The notes: generated from the letters alone by a model not told the origin. Positions 21,916-33,945 are shown, counted from the first letter of the stretch. The stretch: DNA of 64,000 nucleotides from Polytrichum commune (GCA_950295325.1 OX485807.1:8771001-8835000); one strand, 5' to 3'. Numbers and translations are program-made.

Positions 21916-21926
21916 GAGGGGGGGCA
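21916..21926 (+). promoter_or_regulatory. Polypurine tract
   Basis: GAGGGGGGG followed by CA, then TGTCGAGG. This is the usual plus-strand priming layout and implies that the reverse-transcription LTR begins at 21927, not at 22035. Confidence 0.75.
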
Positions 21927-22032
21927 TGTCGAGGTGTGTTGTTTATGTGTGACTTTGCTATGTTTTAGTTTTGTTTGTTAGTGGTGGTTGGTACTCGAGC
22001 TGCAGTGACACACGATCGCTATTTACACGACA
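21927..22032 (+). repeat. 106-bp unit (copy 1) between purine tract and right LTR segment
   Basis: Starts TGTCGAGG, ends CGACA, and appears identical to 22369-22474. It is followed by a 2-bp GC spacer and then the 334-bp LTR segment. The junction GACAGCTGTC (22029-22038) is a perfect palindrome that resembles an LTR-LTR circle junction. Confidence 0.85.
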
Positions 22033-22034
22033 GC

Positions 22035-22368
22035 TGTCACGGTATGCGGCGTCGAAAGCCGCACCATATCCGTTGGGTTTCATCCATCTAGATTTGGATG
22101 GATGAATCTAGATGTGGAGAGGAAGGCTCCTAAGTGAGGAGCCTCCTCCTTGGCTTGGCATTCTTGCCAAGTCAAGTCTTGTGAGTTAGTGTGTGGAGAG
22201 AGCTTGTGTGAGGTGTAGATTGCATGATTTTGCAATAAATCTTGAGTTCTTCTTCCCCTACTTACACTCTTGGATTCTCCCTTGGTGGAGTGAGAGATAG
22301 CTTGACTAATTGTGTGCATTTGAAGAGAGATTTAGAGCTATTATGAGTGTTCTACTCTCTTCCTTCTC
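22035..22368 (+). repeat. 3' LTR (334-bp segment)
   Basis: Appears base-for-base the same as 12512-12845, including the AATAAA signal at 22234-22239. With the preceding 106-bp unit it forms a 442-bp LTR as defined by the purine tract and primer site. With the following unit it forms a 440-bp TGTC...GACA unit as defined by the insertion ends. Confidence 0.9.
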
Positions 22369-22474
22369 TGTCGAGGTGTGTTGTTTATGTGTGACTTTGC
22401 TATGTTTTAGTTTTGTTTGTTAGTGGTGGTTGGTACTCGAGCTGCAGTGACACACGATCGCTATTTACACGACA
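22369..22474 (+). repeat. 106-bp unit (copy 2) at the right end of the element
   Basis: Exact direct copy of 21927-22032, joined without spacer to the end of the LTR segment and ending CA at the GATG duplication. No copy is present at the left end of the element. Confidence 0.85.
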
Positions 22475-22478
22475 GATG
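22475..22478. repeat. Target-site duplication GATG, right copy
   Basis: Matches 12508-12511. The host reading frame resumes directly after it. Confidence 0.75.
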
Positions 22479-23010
22479 GTTGGTTATTGCATGAACGAGA
22501 ATAGGGAAGAGCATTTTGAGTTCGTTCATCATAACCTTACCGTGGAGGACATGAATGATGGGAAGTTGGAGTATGCTAAGTTTGGGAAGATTGGCTTGAA
22601 CAATCGCGTGTGTCTATCACATAACAACATTTCGCAAAAGGCACATCAATGGGCTCGATTCCGTATGCAGAAGCACTTGGGTGCTACTCTTCCCATAACT
22701 TTGTATTAAATATATGCAAGAGTGATCAATTTCACTCGAATCTGACTTGGGTGATTCCATTGCAATCGGCAAGCACGGATGTGAAGCGTGTTGCTTCCAT
22801 ATGGAAACTCATGATGAATCCTACCAACATCGACATGGAAGACATATCCAATGTCTTCATCGATACCATCTCATGGTACTTCGATGCAAACATGAGGTTA
22901 CTTCAATGCTCAACAACTCATGGTTTTTCATCGAGAAGAAGAGCAAGAGATTGATTGCGCACTATGTGATGACTGGAATCTCCACACAACAAATCCTACA
23001 TTCACAGATT
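22479..23010 (+). pseudogene. Unknown decayed reading frame, 3' part
   Basis: Continues the 12190-12511 fragment in frame: VGYCMNENREEHFEFVHH... to LGATLP. A frameshift and stop near 22709 follow, and the sequence resumes in another frame (NICKSDQFHSNLTWVIPL...) to about 23010. I do not recognise the protein. A polypeptide of at least 200 residues was once encoded across the insertion. Confidence 0.6.
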
Positions 23011-23374
23011 TGAGGCACTGGTGGATCAAAGAAGACTTGTTTGTTGGAGTGGCAGAGCGCACGTCGGAGAGCCTGCTGTTACTGCAGCTCCATTGATGTG
23101 GCCTTCCAACGGCACTTCCAAGCTGCACAGGTGTCCATGGACAAGGCCTTTTAGGCCACTTGTGTGTTTTTATATCAATAAAGTTTTACTTTGGCTGAAT
23201 ATGACTCCTGATGACGTGCTTTGTTTCTTTTTCTGGTCTTCGCTTTATGGGTGGCCCTGTGCGGCCTGCCAGGGGCTAATTAATCAATCTGAATATACGA
23301 ATTAAGCACGATGACGGAGGATCATGGGATGAGGTGTGTGTTTTTATTCCCTTCACTCCGTCTATGGTTGAGGC
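23011..23374. other. No gene recognised
   Basis: Possible further decay of the unknown frame and ordinary spacer sequence. Nothing else can be supported. Confidence 0.4.
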
Positions 23375-24440
23375 ATCTACTTTGTAACCGATAAAATAAG
23401 TGAGTTTGCATCTTTTTAGGAGGAGTAATAACGGGGAATTAGTTTTCTTGCGAGGAGAAACAAATTCTAAGAAGAATGCCAAAACAAGTTGAATAATTTA
23501 AAAAAAAATTCATGAATATGGAAATTGCAGTAAAGTTAGGGTAACACATAGTCGATTTATAGGTTAACCCATAACCGCTCATCTATATGCTTGGCTACAA
23601 CAGTTGCCAAGATTCTTATGAGGGTAGTATGGTGGCACCTATAATGGCCAGGGATTCGTGGCACTCAAGTAAAATCATCTGTGCGGATGAAAAAAACACA
23701 GGAATCATCTAAATGGCTATTTTTGGGCAATTTTTTTTCCGGAAATAGAGTCAAAGGCCCCGAATTAGTCTAGTGACATCACATTCGAATGAATCGGCCC
23801 TCAACCCCATAGGGGGGCTTTTTTTATTGGAGCCACTTCATCCATGATATCTTGGATGGATGATTTTACTTGAGTGCCACGAATCCCCAGCTAGCCACCT
23901 ATAACCGATCACTTAAGAGATTCTACGCCATATCTGAAGAAGTATAAGACGGTTCAAATTTATCCCATGTAGGAAGATAGAAATCGGGAGGACTGTAGTG
24001 TTTTCAATAAGTTTATTCTTTAAAACAAAATTACTGTGAATTATTTTTGCCAAACTTTGGCCCAAAACATATTACCAATGTCTAGAGTCTACCATAATCA
24101 CTCATTCCTCCTCATCTTAGTACTCAAAACTAGGACATGTGTCATGGCACTATTGGATCTGGTGTAATCAGAATTCAAACCCAGCCTGATCGGAAGTCAA
24201 TCCTTGCCTGGTCAAATTCTGACACCCTATAGATTGCTAATGGGGTCATGATCGGGAATAGGCGCCTCTACTATAATCAATCACAAGCCATCGTCACATA
24301 AACCTTAACTCCATTTGCTTAAAAAATATAGATCTCATCCATGTCGGGATCACATGACCCTAGTGAGCAGTTAATTGGACATGGTCGACTATGGATGCCT
24401 TGACCTGAAGTATATTTTACTCCCAATGTGGCAAGTGTGC
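23375..24440 (+). repeat. Dispersed repeat family D, copy 1 (interrupted)
   Basis: Shares long diverged stretches with 35735-36150 (same strand) and 39770-40320 (opposite strand), for example the blocks around AACCGATAAAATAAG, GAGAAACAAATTCTAAG and TTTATAGGTTAA. It is split by the MULE-type MITE at 23645-23895. It is probably an old retroelement remnant; no coding region is visible. Confidence 0.65.
23645..23895. mobile_element. MULE-type MITE, 251 bp
   Basis: Its termini carry GGGATTCGTGGCACTCAAG in inverted orientation and match the 1.6-kb element at 3907-5508. It is flanked by a 9-bp duplication CACCTATAA (23636-23644 and 23896-23904). No coding capacity. Confidence 0.85.
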
Positions 24441-24474
24441 CGCATTGTACATTGATGCTCAGCGCCCAGGGAGA

Positions 24475-24690
24475 TTTTGAGGCATAACTTATCTAGTGCT
24501 TCCAAGTCCAACCGGTTAACGGTTGACATCTTTTAGGTCTTCTTTATTGAATTGGGGTATGTTCTATAAATTCCTCTAAAACAATCCGTAGTTCTCATGA
24601 AATCTTGAACTTCAACCAGTTATTTCTCAAACTCAACCAGTTCATCTGTAACTCAATAGCAGCCGGTTCTCCCTGTTTGTTGTTGATGCC
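24475..24690 (+). repeat. AACCGGTT repeat family A, copy
   Basis: Diverged relative of about 13500-13695 and 34605-34800, with inverse copies at about 34205-34425, 36560-36760 and 63735-63960. It is recognised by paired AACCGGTT-like motifs around a TTGAATTGGGGTATGTTCTA-like block. Confidence 0.65.
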
Positions 24691-25104
24691 CGCACTTTGA
24701 ATTTCTCTTTCTCTCAAGGTATATATATATGGGTGTTATTTGGTTACTTTTCTTGATCGGACACATATATTTGACTGATGGTTAGGTGAGTATCAAAGAA
24801 CAAACATCATAAATACACATGTTTGAAAAAAGATTGGATTGCGTCTTCAAATTGTTAACTAATGCCATGCCCACATTAGGGCCAGTCTCTATTCCTTTGG
24901 CAGCTTGAGCCGGAGTCCCTCTTGATATAGGGAAGTTCATCTCTTTCCATAATTTACTCCTATCAATGAGGATCTTTTGTCCGACTCACAATAATCTCAC
25001 TAGACATAATGTACTACAATTTCACCCATTCACTTCTCTACATACAAGATAGAAACTCTCATCAAGATGGAAATTGTCCCATTAAGGGTTAATTGCAGGT
25101 CCTA

Positions 25105-25485
25105 GAGTGGGCATGCTACAAGATAGATGTGTGTAATTTAGATGTTTTCTCTCCGCACCCACTTCTTGTAGGATATGAAACAAGCAACCAATGTGAGATG
25201 ATTAGATTTGTGTTTAATAACAAATCTAAATTGTGTTCGTAGCCATTTGCTTCATAATTTTTGAAGCTTGTATGAATATCTTATGCATTATCAAAGTGAG
25301 GATTCTCGTGCTCTGTAAGTGGTTTTATAGGTCCCTCCCTCCCCCAATCATGTTGATTACTAAGCCTAGAATGGTTAGAACATTTTGGGCATGTCATTCA
25401 ATCTCTTTTAAACACATGTCTTTTTGGTGTTCTTTCTTAGATTCACACCTAATCATGTACAAAATTATAGGTGTCTAGATTGTTT
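25105..25485 (+). repeat. Dispersed repeat family B, copy 1
   Basis: Shares GGATATGAAACA, AATCATGTTGATTA and ACATGTCTTTTTGG blocks in order with copies at about 25735-26110 and 42460-42700 (+), and 31470-31850, 39405-39735 and 47970-48320 (-). Ends resemble weak inverted repeats (AAGGTAGA... and GGTATGTGGTTAGG), so a TIR element is possible. Confidence 0.65.
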
Positions 25486-25734
25486 TCATGTTGGAATTAG
25501 GCACATCTACATTACTCGGCACTCAATAGTGAACACAATTGGGAGGACCTATATATTCTCAATTAAGTAACCAACAAACATGCACTTTCGATTTCTTTAA
25601 CTAAACTAGGGAAGGTCCAATTTTCAATCTCATATTTATTGATGTTCCATCATAGATTTGCTAATGTAACAAAAACCTCAATACATTAACATGATCAGTA
25701 GAAGATGGAGAACAAGAAGAACGAGCCACTTTAC

Positions 25735-26110
25735 ACATGCATACCTTAAGCGTAAGGTAGATGGGTCTTGAATAGTTAATTTTATGACTAGCCCACTTCT
25801 CCTGGGATATGAAACACATGGTTATGAGATGGCTAGAAATCCAATTTGAGAATTTACTAATTTTCTCATAATTTATGGAGCTTGACATAAGAATATATTA
25901 TTCATTATCAAAGTGAAGGTTCACATACTCATTCAATGGTCATATATTAGGTCCTCCCTAATCATGTTGATTATTGAGTCTAGAAAGGTTCATATTTTGA
26001 GCATGCAATTCAATCTTTATTAATAAACACATGTCTTTTTGGAAATTTGTTCTTGGAGCCACACCAAACCACATACCACTCAAACACATTTGTATCGTTA
26101 AGACAAGTTA
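25735..26110 (+). repeat. Dispersed repeat family B, copy 2
   Basis: Same block order as copy 1, about 250 bp downstream in the same direction; diverged. An open frame of 75 codons on the other strand is not meaningful. Confidence 0.65.
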
Positions 26111-26585
26111 CCAAATTAGGCACGTCTACCATAAGTGAATCACCCCACAAGATTTGAGTAAAGGTTCGTGACACCTACCATGAGGGAGGGTGGAAACACA
26201 TAGAAACAATGCATAGCCCGGGGATTGTAAATGCTTGAGAATGAAAAAGCATCCACCATGTAAGTTAAGCCATGCCCACACTTACTAGTGGGCAGATTTG
26301 GGCGAACCAACCCATACACTCGTTTCTTGTTGGATGCCTAAACCCTTGCCTCCAAGAAACTAGTGTACGGCTTAATTCACCCCAGCCTAGTAGTAGTGCT
26401 AGTGATGAATGGAGTTCTCAAATTTTTTAAGAGAGAGGTGTTGACACTTCTAGAGAGAATCAATTGTCTACCTTACACTTGGCAATTAATCATTTGGTGC
26501 TTCTTTGTATGCTCTATTTTTTGGGGACAAACTGGTACATCCTGGGACGTGTGGGCATGATTGGTCTTTCACCACTCCAGTCCTT
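26111..26585. other. No gene recognised
   Basis: AT-rich spacer between repeat copies; short frames only. Confidence 0.4.
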
Positions 26586-27084
26586 GGGCCACTTCACACA
26601 CGAGCTAAGAGCCGTGACCATGAAATTTTTAGAGCCCAAAAGAAAGTGTCCAAAGGCCGTCCCAAGACACCTCCAAAATCATGTAGTGTGGTCCCAGACC
26701 CTCAAGTGCAGTGTGAAGCCGCAAGTAATCGGGCCCGCAACCAAATGCTATTTCAATGGATTTCTATCCATATCGGTTCTCACATATGATAAAATAGAAT
26801 AGATCAACGATTGTGAGCGTTCAGAGTGCTATGGTCTCACAATTTTGTAATAGGCCTACCTCGAAGAAGTGGTTTTTGAAAATAATCCAAGTGACCATGA
26901 AACATGATTCATTTGATGCCATGTAGGAATCCATGTAGACTTTACATCCATCTTGCATTCACGTACTCCGTTGGTCCCTCGAGCGTAATGTGAAGCAAAC
27001 TTGGACCGGCTCCACCTTTTCCACAAATGAGAGTACTTGATGTGTATCGGTCACGGGCTCTCAGTCTCGTGTGTGAAGTGGCCC
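26586..27084. mobile_element. PIF/Harbinger-like MITE, copy 1 (499 bp)
   Basis: Begins GGGCCACTTCACACACGAG and ends with its reverse complement. It is similar along its length to 35165-35665. The 3-bp flanks (CTT/TAA) no longer match. Confidence 0.8.
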
Positions 27085-27663
27085 TAACCTCCATGTTACA
27101 ACACTTGATTAAGGCAAATGGCCCATTCTCGACCAACACCCCATTTTCGCAGCATAGGGTAGTCTATTCCCGTGCAACTTGACACAAAATAAAATAAAAT
27201 TGTATGGTTAGAAATAGGGCAACCTCTTGATAAGTTGACGCCTCATCCTTGGGTAGCATGGTATGAGGTGTAGATTGACAATAGGTTTAGGTGCCACATT
27301 TATCAAGTACAGTCCTACCTCTTTATTATGACACATCTGGGAAATAAGAAAACCATCATATGATTGAGGTATCACGTATTCAATAATATGACAAATTGGA
27401 CCTCTTTGTCACGATAACAAGGTACTTCATTAAACACACATTATATATTTTGTCTCACACACACACACACGCACATGTATATATATTTCAAATGTCTTTA
27501 CAAATACACAAATCTCTCTTATGAAATCTATAGGACTTGAAGAAGGAAAAAATCATCCGTTGATGTTGTCACTTCTTTTTTCTTCTTTTTGGCACAAATT
27601 ATAAATTTAATTGCAAGAGAGTAACTAAAAATACAACCAAACACGGGCGGACCAACACTACCC
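27085..27663. other. No gene recognised
   Basis: AT-rich spacer with a short (CA)n run near 27458-27472. Confidence 0.4.
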
Positions 27664-27672
27664 GAGCGGAGA

Positions 27673-28169
27673 CACGGGTAGATCACTTTAAGGCATTTTT
27701 GTGCACCACGTGCGGCTGGAGGTTTTTTGTTTTGGGGCTATTTACCTTCAAGGGCTGAATTAAAGCCTCCCTATAATTACTTGAATTTAAAAAATGGCCC
27801 ATTTGTTTGCACCCTTCCATTACTTATATTGTCCAAGTCACTGCAATTTTTTGTACTCTATATTCCTTTTAAGCCATTTTTGGACAGACGGAAATCCCAA
27901 TTATCATCCATCCCCGTGAGTCCTAAACCCATTTACATAGCATACTAAACATACCTTCTAGGATCCTTATCTTCAGCCCTTATATTAAGTTTACAAAAAA
28001 ATAATGGCCCACGTTTTATGTCCATCTAACTTACTTATAATGGGATTGTCTACATTTAATGGCCCCTTCATTATTTGGAATTCCTTTATAATTTTTATTT
28101 CAAATGATTTTAATCCTCTCTATATTATGCCGCACGTCGTTTTTAAAATGCACTAAGTGATCTACCCAT
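27673..28169. mobile_element. Non-autonomous TIR element with 9-bp duplication (497 bp)
   Basis: Inverted termini of about 40 bp read GGGTAGATCACTT... inward to ...ACGTGCGGC. Flanks carry a 9-bp duplication GAGCGGAGA (27664-27672 and 28170-28178), which suggests MULE-type transposition. Termini resemble those of 62826-63239. Confidence 0.8.
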
Positions 28170-28178
28170 GAGCGGAGA

Positions 28179-31100
28179 TCAAGAAATAATGTCGTTGATG
28201 TTGCCACTTCAAATTAGCAACAATATCATATTGAGCTCGATATGGCCTACAATTTTTATTACACATGCATAAATAAACTCTCATAGGTTGTGCATAAAAA
28301 AATATAGCTAGTAAACGATAGTGATGTTAAGTGTTCTAGTTTCACAATAGGTGGAGGTCTCTCAACAACATCTATAGAGTCCAAGGACTTTGGTCAAAAC
28401 TAGGTGGCTCTATTCTATGTCCCTAGACTTTTCACCAATATGTAGATTGAAGCAATCTAATCAATATTGAGTTTGAAATGCTTGAAATCATACTATGCAC
28501 CTTGGTTTAGGATTTAGGTAAACAAAAATAGTGAAATTACTAGAAGTTAATGAGTATCTTGATTAGGTTTTGAGATAGTGAACCTAGTTCCCTTGGTTCC
28601 CATGTTTTAACATCATTTTACATTAAAATATATTCTATCCACATTTCATATGTGAAAGTTACATAAATTTAGGGAATCGTTATTTCAACCACATAGTATG
28701 CTAAAACGAACACAAAAGATGCGTTGCGCAATCACATGACTTGTCAAATTTTTATTTTTTAACACACACATGAAGAGGAACAAGATATTAGCTTTGTGAT
28801 AGAGTTAATAAACTTGACCAACCCAGATGACAAGTCAAAGCCTAGTCAACACCTTACATATTGATTGTGGTTGTTGTAACCAATGTGTGGTCAATTTAAC
28901 TATGTACTTATACCTTTGTGGGACCCGTCATGTATGCATTTATTACCTCTATAATGTGACATTGCGGGGTTCCATGAGTGTCATATTAACAATGTCATAG
29001 TTGTATTATAGAGGTATATATTTTAACTAGTAAGTTTGGTTTACAAAACTTGTCATTATATTTGAGGTTGGCTTATTATCAAGTGTCATTTTAAAGAGCT
29101 AGGATTGTACATGATTCATGCATTATTGATTTTGTAACCAACCGTTGGTTGAATATAGGGCAACCTATATGACGAGAATAGGAACAACAAAATCTTCACT
29201 TCATGTGTTCATGGTAATTTAGTTTTTGAAGAAAACAGTTTGCAAAAATATGAATCTCTTCTTAATTCTATTTCTCTACACAAGGGAATTTTTCTCATCA
29301 TCATACCATACTGCAAATATGCTAAACTACTTAAATGGTAGGGAATGGGTCATTTACCTTATACAACACCTCGACTATACAACACATTTCCCATCAACCA
29401 AACTTTCTACATTGATTATCCTAATTAGTGTGTGTGGTACTAATTCCTAAAACATGCATTATTTTTCCAAGTCTCAAAATCAGTCGATTTGAAATCATTA
29501 TTGAGTATTACTAGATTCATGAATACATGCTCAATTATCATACATCTCAAGAAAATAAATGCGTGCTCTAAGGTGCTTGTAGAGTGATAGAAAAAAAATT
29601 ATATGCAAACACATGCTTGTCAATAAATTATGCCAAGATGTATACTTCCAGTACTTATAGAAAATAGTGTTGCCATGACCATTATTTTTAGTGAATAGTG
29701 TTGGGATGAACAATGCTTCCTAGACCTTTCTGGTGGCACTAATTTCATAGCATAAAAAAAATTTAGTGTCACCTTCTCTAATTTCCTACGCACACTATTA
29801 GCCCTCCCTCATTGATTGGGATAATCAACATAGTGTTAACTTACCTCCATACTATAACTACATTGTTCTTGATACGACAAATTTTAGGCCCTTTTCTCAT
29901 AGAGGTAATTAATGTGCATTGGTGGTGGGATCCCACATGTATTTCAAGGCTCATATGTGATTAATACTTTGTAACATGCAAGGAACCCTTGGGGAACATT
30001 GAAAGTATCGAAGAACCTTGGGGAACAATGTTAGCATTTGGGGAACCTCAGGGAAGGTTATGAGCATATTTATTCAATACAAATGTTCTTTCATAATACG
30101 TATCTTCATTATGTACACAAGATTACATTCTAGATCGAAATAGGCCAAATTCTTGAGAATCTTAATAGTACGACATTTGAGGTCAAAAATGACATATGCC
30201 GAAAAGATGACATGCGGATGATACAATGCTTTCTTGTGCAACTATAAGAGCCTAAATAAAGATGGAGAACAATACTTACAATTATGGCAAGCTTGACCAA
30301 GTGAATGAAGGAAGCTGGAGGAAATTAATGGAAATTGATTAGACGTTCCTAATTTGATTACTTATCTTAATCTCTAAATGCTTAAATGGCCAAAAGTGGT
30401 TGCAAGTGTTTTTTTAATATATCTCTATCAAGGTTTTTTTTAATTCTTCTAATTTTCATAATTAATTTATTTTAACATAATTAATTCATAATTTAAATTT
30501 AATTCTTCCACTTTGAACAAATAAAGTTGTATACCATCTAAAGTAAACCAATTGTGATGATCTATCAACAACTCCAAGATATGAATCTAGAAACGGTTGG
30601 AATTCTTAACCCTTAACTTCCTAGAGCATATTATGGGTTTATTAGATCGTCTACTAAGTAAGTTTTCTAGAGCTCAAATTTTATTGTACCTAAAAGAAAA
30701 GTTATTGCTAATGATTTTAAGATCACATTGATATGGTAGTAATATTTAGAAATTTTCATGATTTGTTAATCGTGAATTTATAATTATTGAATTTCAAGAA
30801 ATTATGAAAATTATAGTTCAAAATTTCAAGATTATATTTATACACTTTGAGGTATGAAACATAGTTCAAAGAAATTTGACACTTTTCAATCCTTATAATA
30901 GGAAAGTTTTTATATATAGTAAAATACTAGCAACGAAAAAAATTAGTTCATCCTTGACTTTGAGAATCTCCTATGAGCAAGCATCTTTTTATTATATTGG
31001 AATGAGATCATCATCATTGACAATAAAATTTCTTGAGGAACACAATGATACCTATTCTAACCTTCCTAGCACCTTCCATTTGGAGGAGTTTGTCTTCAAG

Positions 31101-31469
31101 ATCATTCATAAGTCCAAAATGAGCCTCTCAAGAAGTTATAGGTTGCCAATGTTGCTATTTGAAGAAAGTAACAAGGTCAATGACATGAATAGTAGTGGAT
31201 TTTCCACCAGTCTATGAAACTCGTAATTTTAGCTAATCATGCGAAGGATCAAGTGATTTTGTTTCATCCTGGAATTTTATAGTCTTTTATGAAGGAACAT
31301 GCTTTTAAAATGATATAGTGGATATCAAGGCTAATGATCCTTAATCCAACCATATAACCCTCTCAAATTCTCTCTTCCATACCAACTCCAAATAAGGTCT
31401 CTAATTCATAATATATGATACATCTTTGACTCAAACTAAAACTCCCTGGCTTTTAGGGGTTAATCGGAC
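28179..31469. other. Gene-poor AT-rich sequence
   Basis: No open frame longer than about 115 codons and none with recognisable similarity. Scattered A/T runs and a small local repeat of GGGGAAC near 29980-30055. Confidence 0.5.
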
Positions 31470-31850
31470 ACCTAAGTTTGAGAGATATATAGTTACATGT
31501 GCATCCAAGAACATACATCAAAAAGACATATGTTTAAAAGAGGTTGGACAAGGTGCTCTAAATACGTGAGCCATTCTAAGCTCAATAGTTGACATAATCT
31601 TTTCTTTTGGGTGGGGGGGGGGGGGGGAGGCTATATGACCATTTAACAAGCACACAAATCTTCACTTTAGTAATGAGTCGAATATTCGTTTTAACTCTGG
31701 AAGATATGAGGAAAATGGTTATGGTGAGGTTATGGCCTTGATCTATATTTGCTAACCATCTCGTGCTAGTATATGTTTTATATCCTAGGAGAAATGGGCT
31801 AGTCAGAAAAAGGAACCACTGAAGACCCATCTACCTCAAAGCAAGTGCGT
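31470..31850 (-). repeat. Dispersed repeat family B, copy 3
   Basis: Reverse-orientation copy. Contains a 15-base G run at about 31613-31627, a likely sequencing or assembly weak point. Confidence 0.6.
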
Positions 31851-31904
31851 AGAACACGACTTGTCTTTAAAACAACAACACCAAGCTAGGTAACTCACTT
31901 TACA

Positions 31905-32620
31905 TTTAGAGATAAGTTGAAATCACTATTTGAGAAGGTAGTATTAGGGAGTCTCAAGTCCTTCTTTCAATCGGACCATCAAGTTTATATTTTGACCTTG
32001 CACATCAAGGCGTACGCCTTCACTTTTGCCTCTCACCGCAAAGCCCGAAACTACACAAAATATGATATTTAGTGTTTGATACACTAAATACGAACGCATA
32101 CACTAGATATCAATAACCCTATGAAAGTAAGTAACATATAATGTAAACTCAAACACTAAATATCAACTATGGTAATATGTGGAAGTTACATGTTTGAATT
32201 TAGTGTTAGTAAGGATATGAAAAAAAGGATATAATAAGGGAGGTGGCAGTAGGGAAGTTAGCGGCACATTTATGTCTAACAATAATTGTCAAATAATTGA
32301 AAATCAATGTTGAGCATGATAGGGTGGTAACAACATGAAATATATATCAAACACTAAATCTCATATTTTGTGTAGTGAACTTGACGAAAGTGGCGAGGCG
32401 TAAAAACCAAAATTTGCTCTTCGCCACCACTAGCATACGTTCGCCTTCACTACACCGTCCAAGTGGCAAGAACTATAGTAGCGAACGCCTTAGCAAAGCA
32501 TATCATGTGTGCAATGCTATTAACCTCTATCTCACGAAGGCTACCACACTCCACCACTCCAGAAAATCAGAGAAGTTTAAAACCCTCCTGATGTAATTTT
32601 AGTCTCATAAGCCTTTTGAC
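31905..32620 (+). pseudogene. LINE ORF2 C-terminal remnant, split by a MITE
   Basis: RDKLKSLFEKVVLGSLKSFF is encoded near 31910-31970 and INLYLTKATTLHHSR near 32515-32565. Both match, in order, parts of the remnant at 52200-52450, where they follow an EGHFVLECPLYDF zinc-binding motif typical of plant LINE C-termini. A MITE at 32050-32376 interrupts it. Confidence 0.5.
32050..32376. mobile_element. MITE with (C)ACTACAC termini (327 bp)
   Basis: Inverted repeats of about 33 bp start ACTACACAAAATATGA. The flanks carry the 3-bp repeat GAA (32047-32049 and 32377-32379). Termini and duplication size fit CACTA-type or a similar superfamily. A partial relative of the terminus lies near 61245. Confidence 0.75.
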
Positions 32621-33945
32621 TTCATGGACTCTAGATTCAACTTCGTTTCATTTGTAGTCTAACATATATATAAACTTTTACGAATCATCAAATTTTCTAG
32701 CCACATGGCACAATGCATCTAGTTTTAAATTGTGTCGTGTGGATTACAAGATGCACGCGGGTGTAGTGGACGGTGATAAAGGTCTCACCAAGCATTGTGT
32801 GGGCCCCTAGTTGTGAAGGCTAAAGGGCCCACTTTAAGTTAGAGGAGATGATGGGTCTTCCGCAAAGGGGAATTCCTTGTGCACGTTCGTACCACGGCTC
32901 GGACTACTTAATGTGCGTGGAAATGTGAGCCCAACGGATGGGGTTTGAGCTTCATGGCCTCTATGTAAACTTCATCCATTGGGAACGTGAAAATGAAATG
33001 ACCGGGTCTGTAGTTCATGGCTTTGTGATTTTAGATTATTTGATTCCGGAAGTTGTAGTAGAGATCCCAAATTACACTAATTGGCGTGAATCAACCCTCA
33101 ACTTATAGGTATCTTGTATTAGAGGCCCTTTACACCCCAACGTTTCAAATTTCATTGAATTTGGACTAAACCTCAGCCTTGTGGAATTTTTCGAAGTCAT
33201 CCAGCGCCTCAAATTTTATTAGGATTTGAGCTAAACCTCATGATACACTAGGAGATGTGTCATATAGGAAAACAACACTCACATGTACTTAGAAAGCTAT
33301 GAAAGTTTGCAAAGATTTATTTTATTTTATGTTTCATATATCTACTGTGGGGATTGGTAATTGGAGTTTTTGAAGTTACTTGAAAGATTTTATGTAAGAT
33401 TGGATGTGAAATGGACTGCTGCACATTGCAAGGGCTCCTCAAACAGTCACATTGTGGTGAAAACATAAATATTTCAAGCCTCAAAGGTTCATAATTTAGT
33501 TGAGAATCTTATGCAAAAAGTTTCATCCCAACTTGCTTTCATATTGTCATCCATTTAATAATGTCAGTAGTGTTAAAGAGTGTTTTTAAATCATCTTTCC
33601 TGCCCATTAATACCTTCACATATGTACTAGTTTCTCATACACATTGCCACGTGGATGGTTGATATTTTTTGGATAGCTCATACAAAGGCCGATATCATAT
33701 ATGTATGGTTGGATGCTCAAAAACACCTACAGAATGAGTCCTAAATTATCTCCTTTAGAAACAATGATTTGAGACCAATTCTGAGTAAAATGATGCTCAG
33801 GGAGTTAGGGGTTAATCATATCAAGCCTATATTGAAATGACATGTAGTGTTGTTGTGGCTTCAAGCAAGTACACCATTAGTCATCGCTCCACCTTCAACT
33901 TGACTAGGCTTTAAAAGTTACTCATGACCAATCCATACAAACGAC
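32621..33945. other. No gene recognised
   Basis: AT-rich spacer; no repeat boundary or coding signal found. Confidence 0.4.

Larger units (their letters stand above)
12512..22474 (+). mobile_element. Ty3/gypsy LTR retrotransposon carrying a DNA methyltransferase and a PHD finger
   Basis: The element is 9,963 bp, begins TGTC and ends GACA, and is flanked by GATG duplications. Order: 334-bp left LTR segment, self-complementary primer site (12846-12860), a 1.55-kb leader, Gag-protease-methyltransferase (14413-18495), a leaky TAG, reverse transcriptase-RNase H-integrase-PHD in the same frame (to 21642), a purine tract (21916-21926), a 106-bp segment, the right LTR segment (22035-22368), and a second copy of the 106-bp segment. 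The RT-RH-INT order marks Ty3/gypsy. The two 334-bp LTR segments look identical and both long frames are intact, so the insertion is recent and may be competent. No envelope-like frame was seen. The methyltransferase and PHD domains are not standard gypsy parts. Confidence 0.93.

Noticed and set aside
21927-22474. The two 106-bp units as LTRs of a separate 548-bp TRIM
   Set aside because: The purine tract sits directly before the first unit and the enclosed segment is the gypsy LTR itself, so one permuted element explains it better.
31613-31627. Long G run (also near 11675, 42807 and a C run near 59210)
   Set aside because: Likely homopolymers prone to sequencing error; no function claimed.
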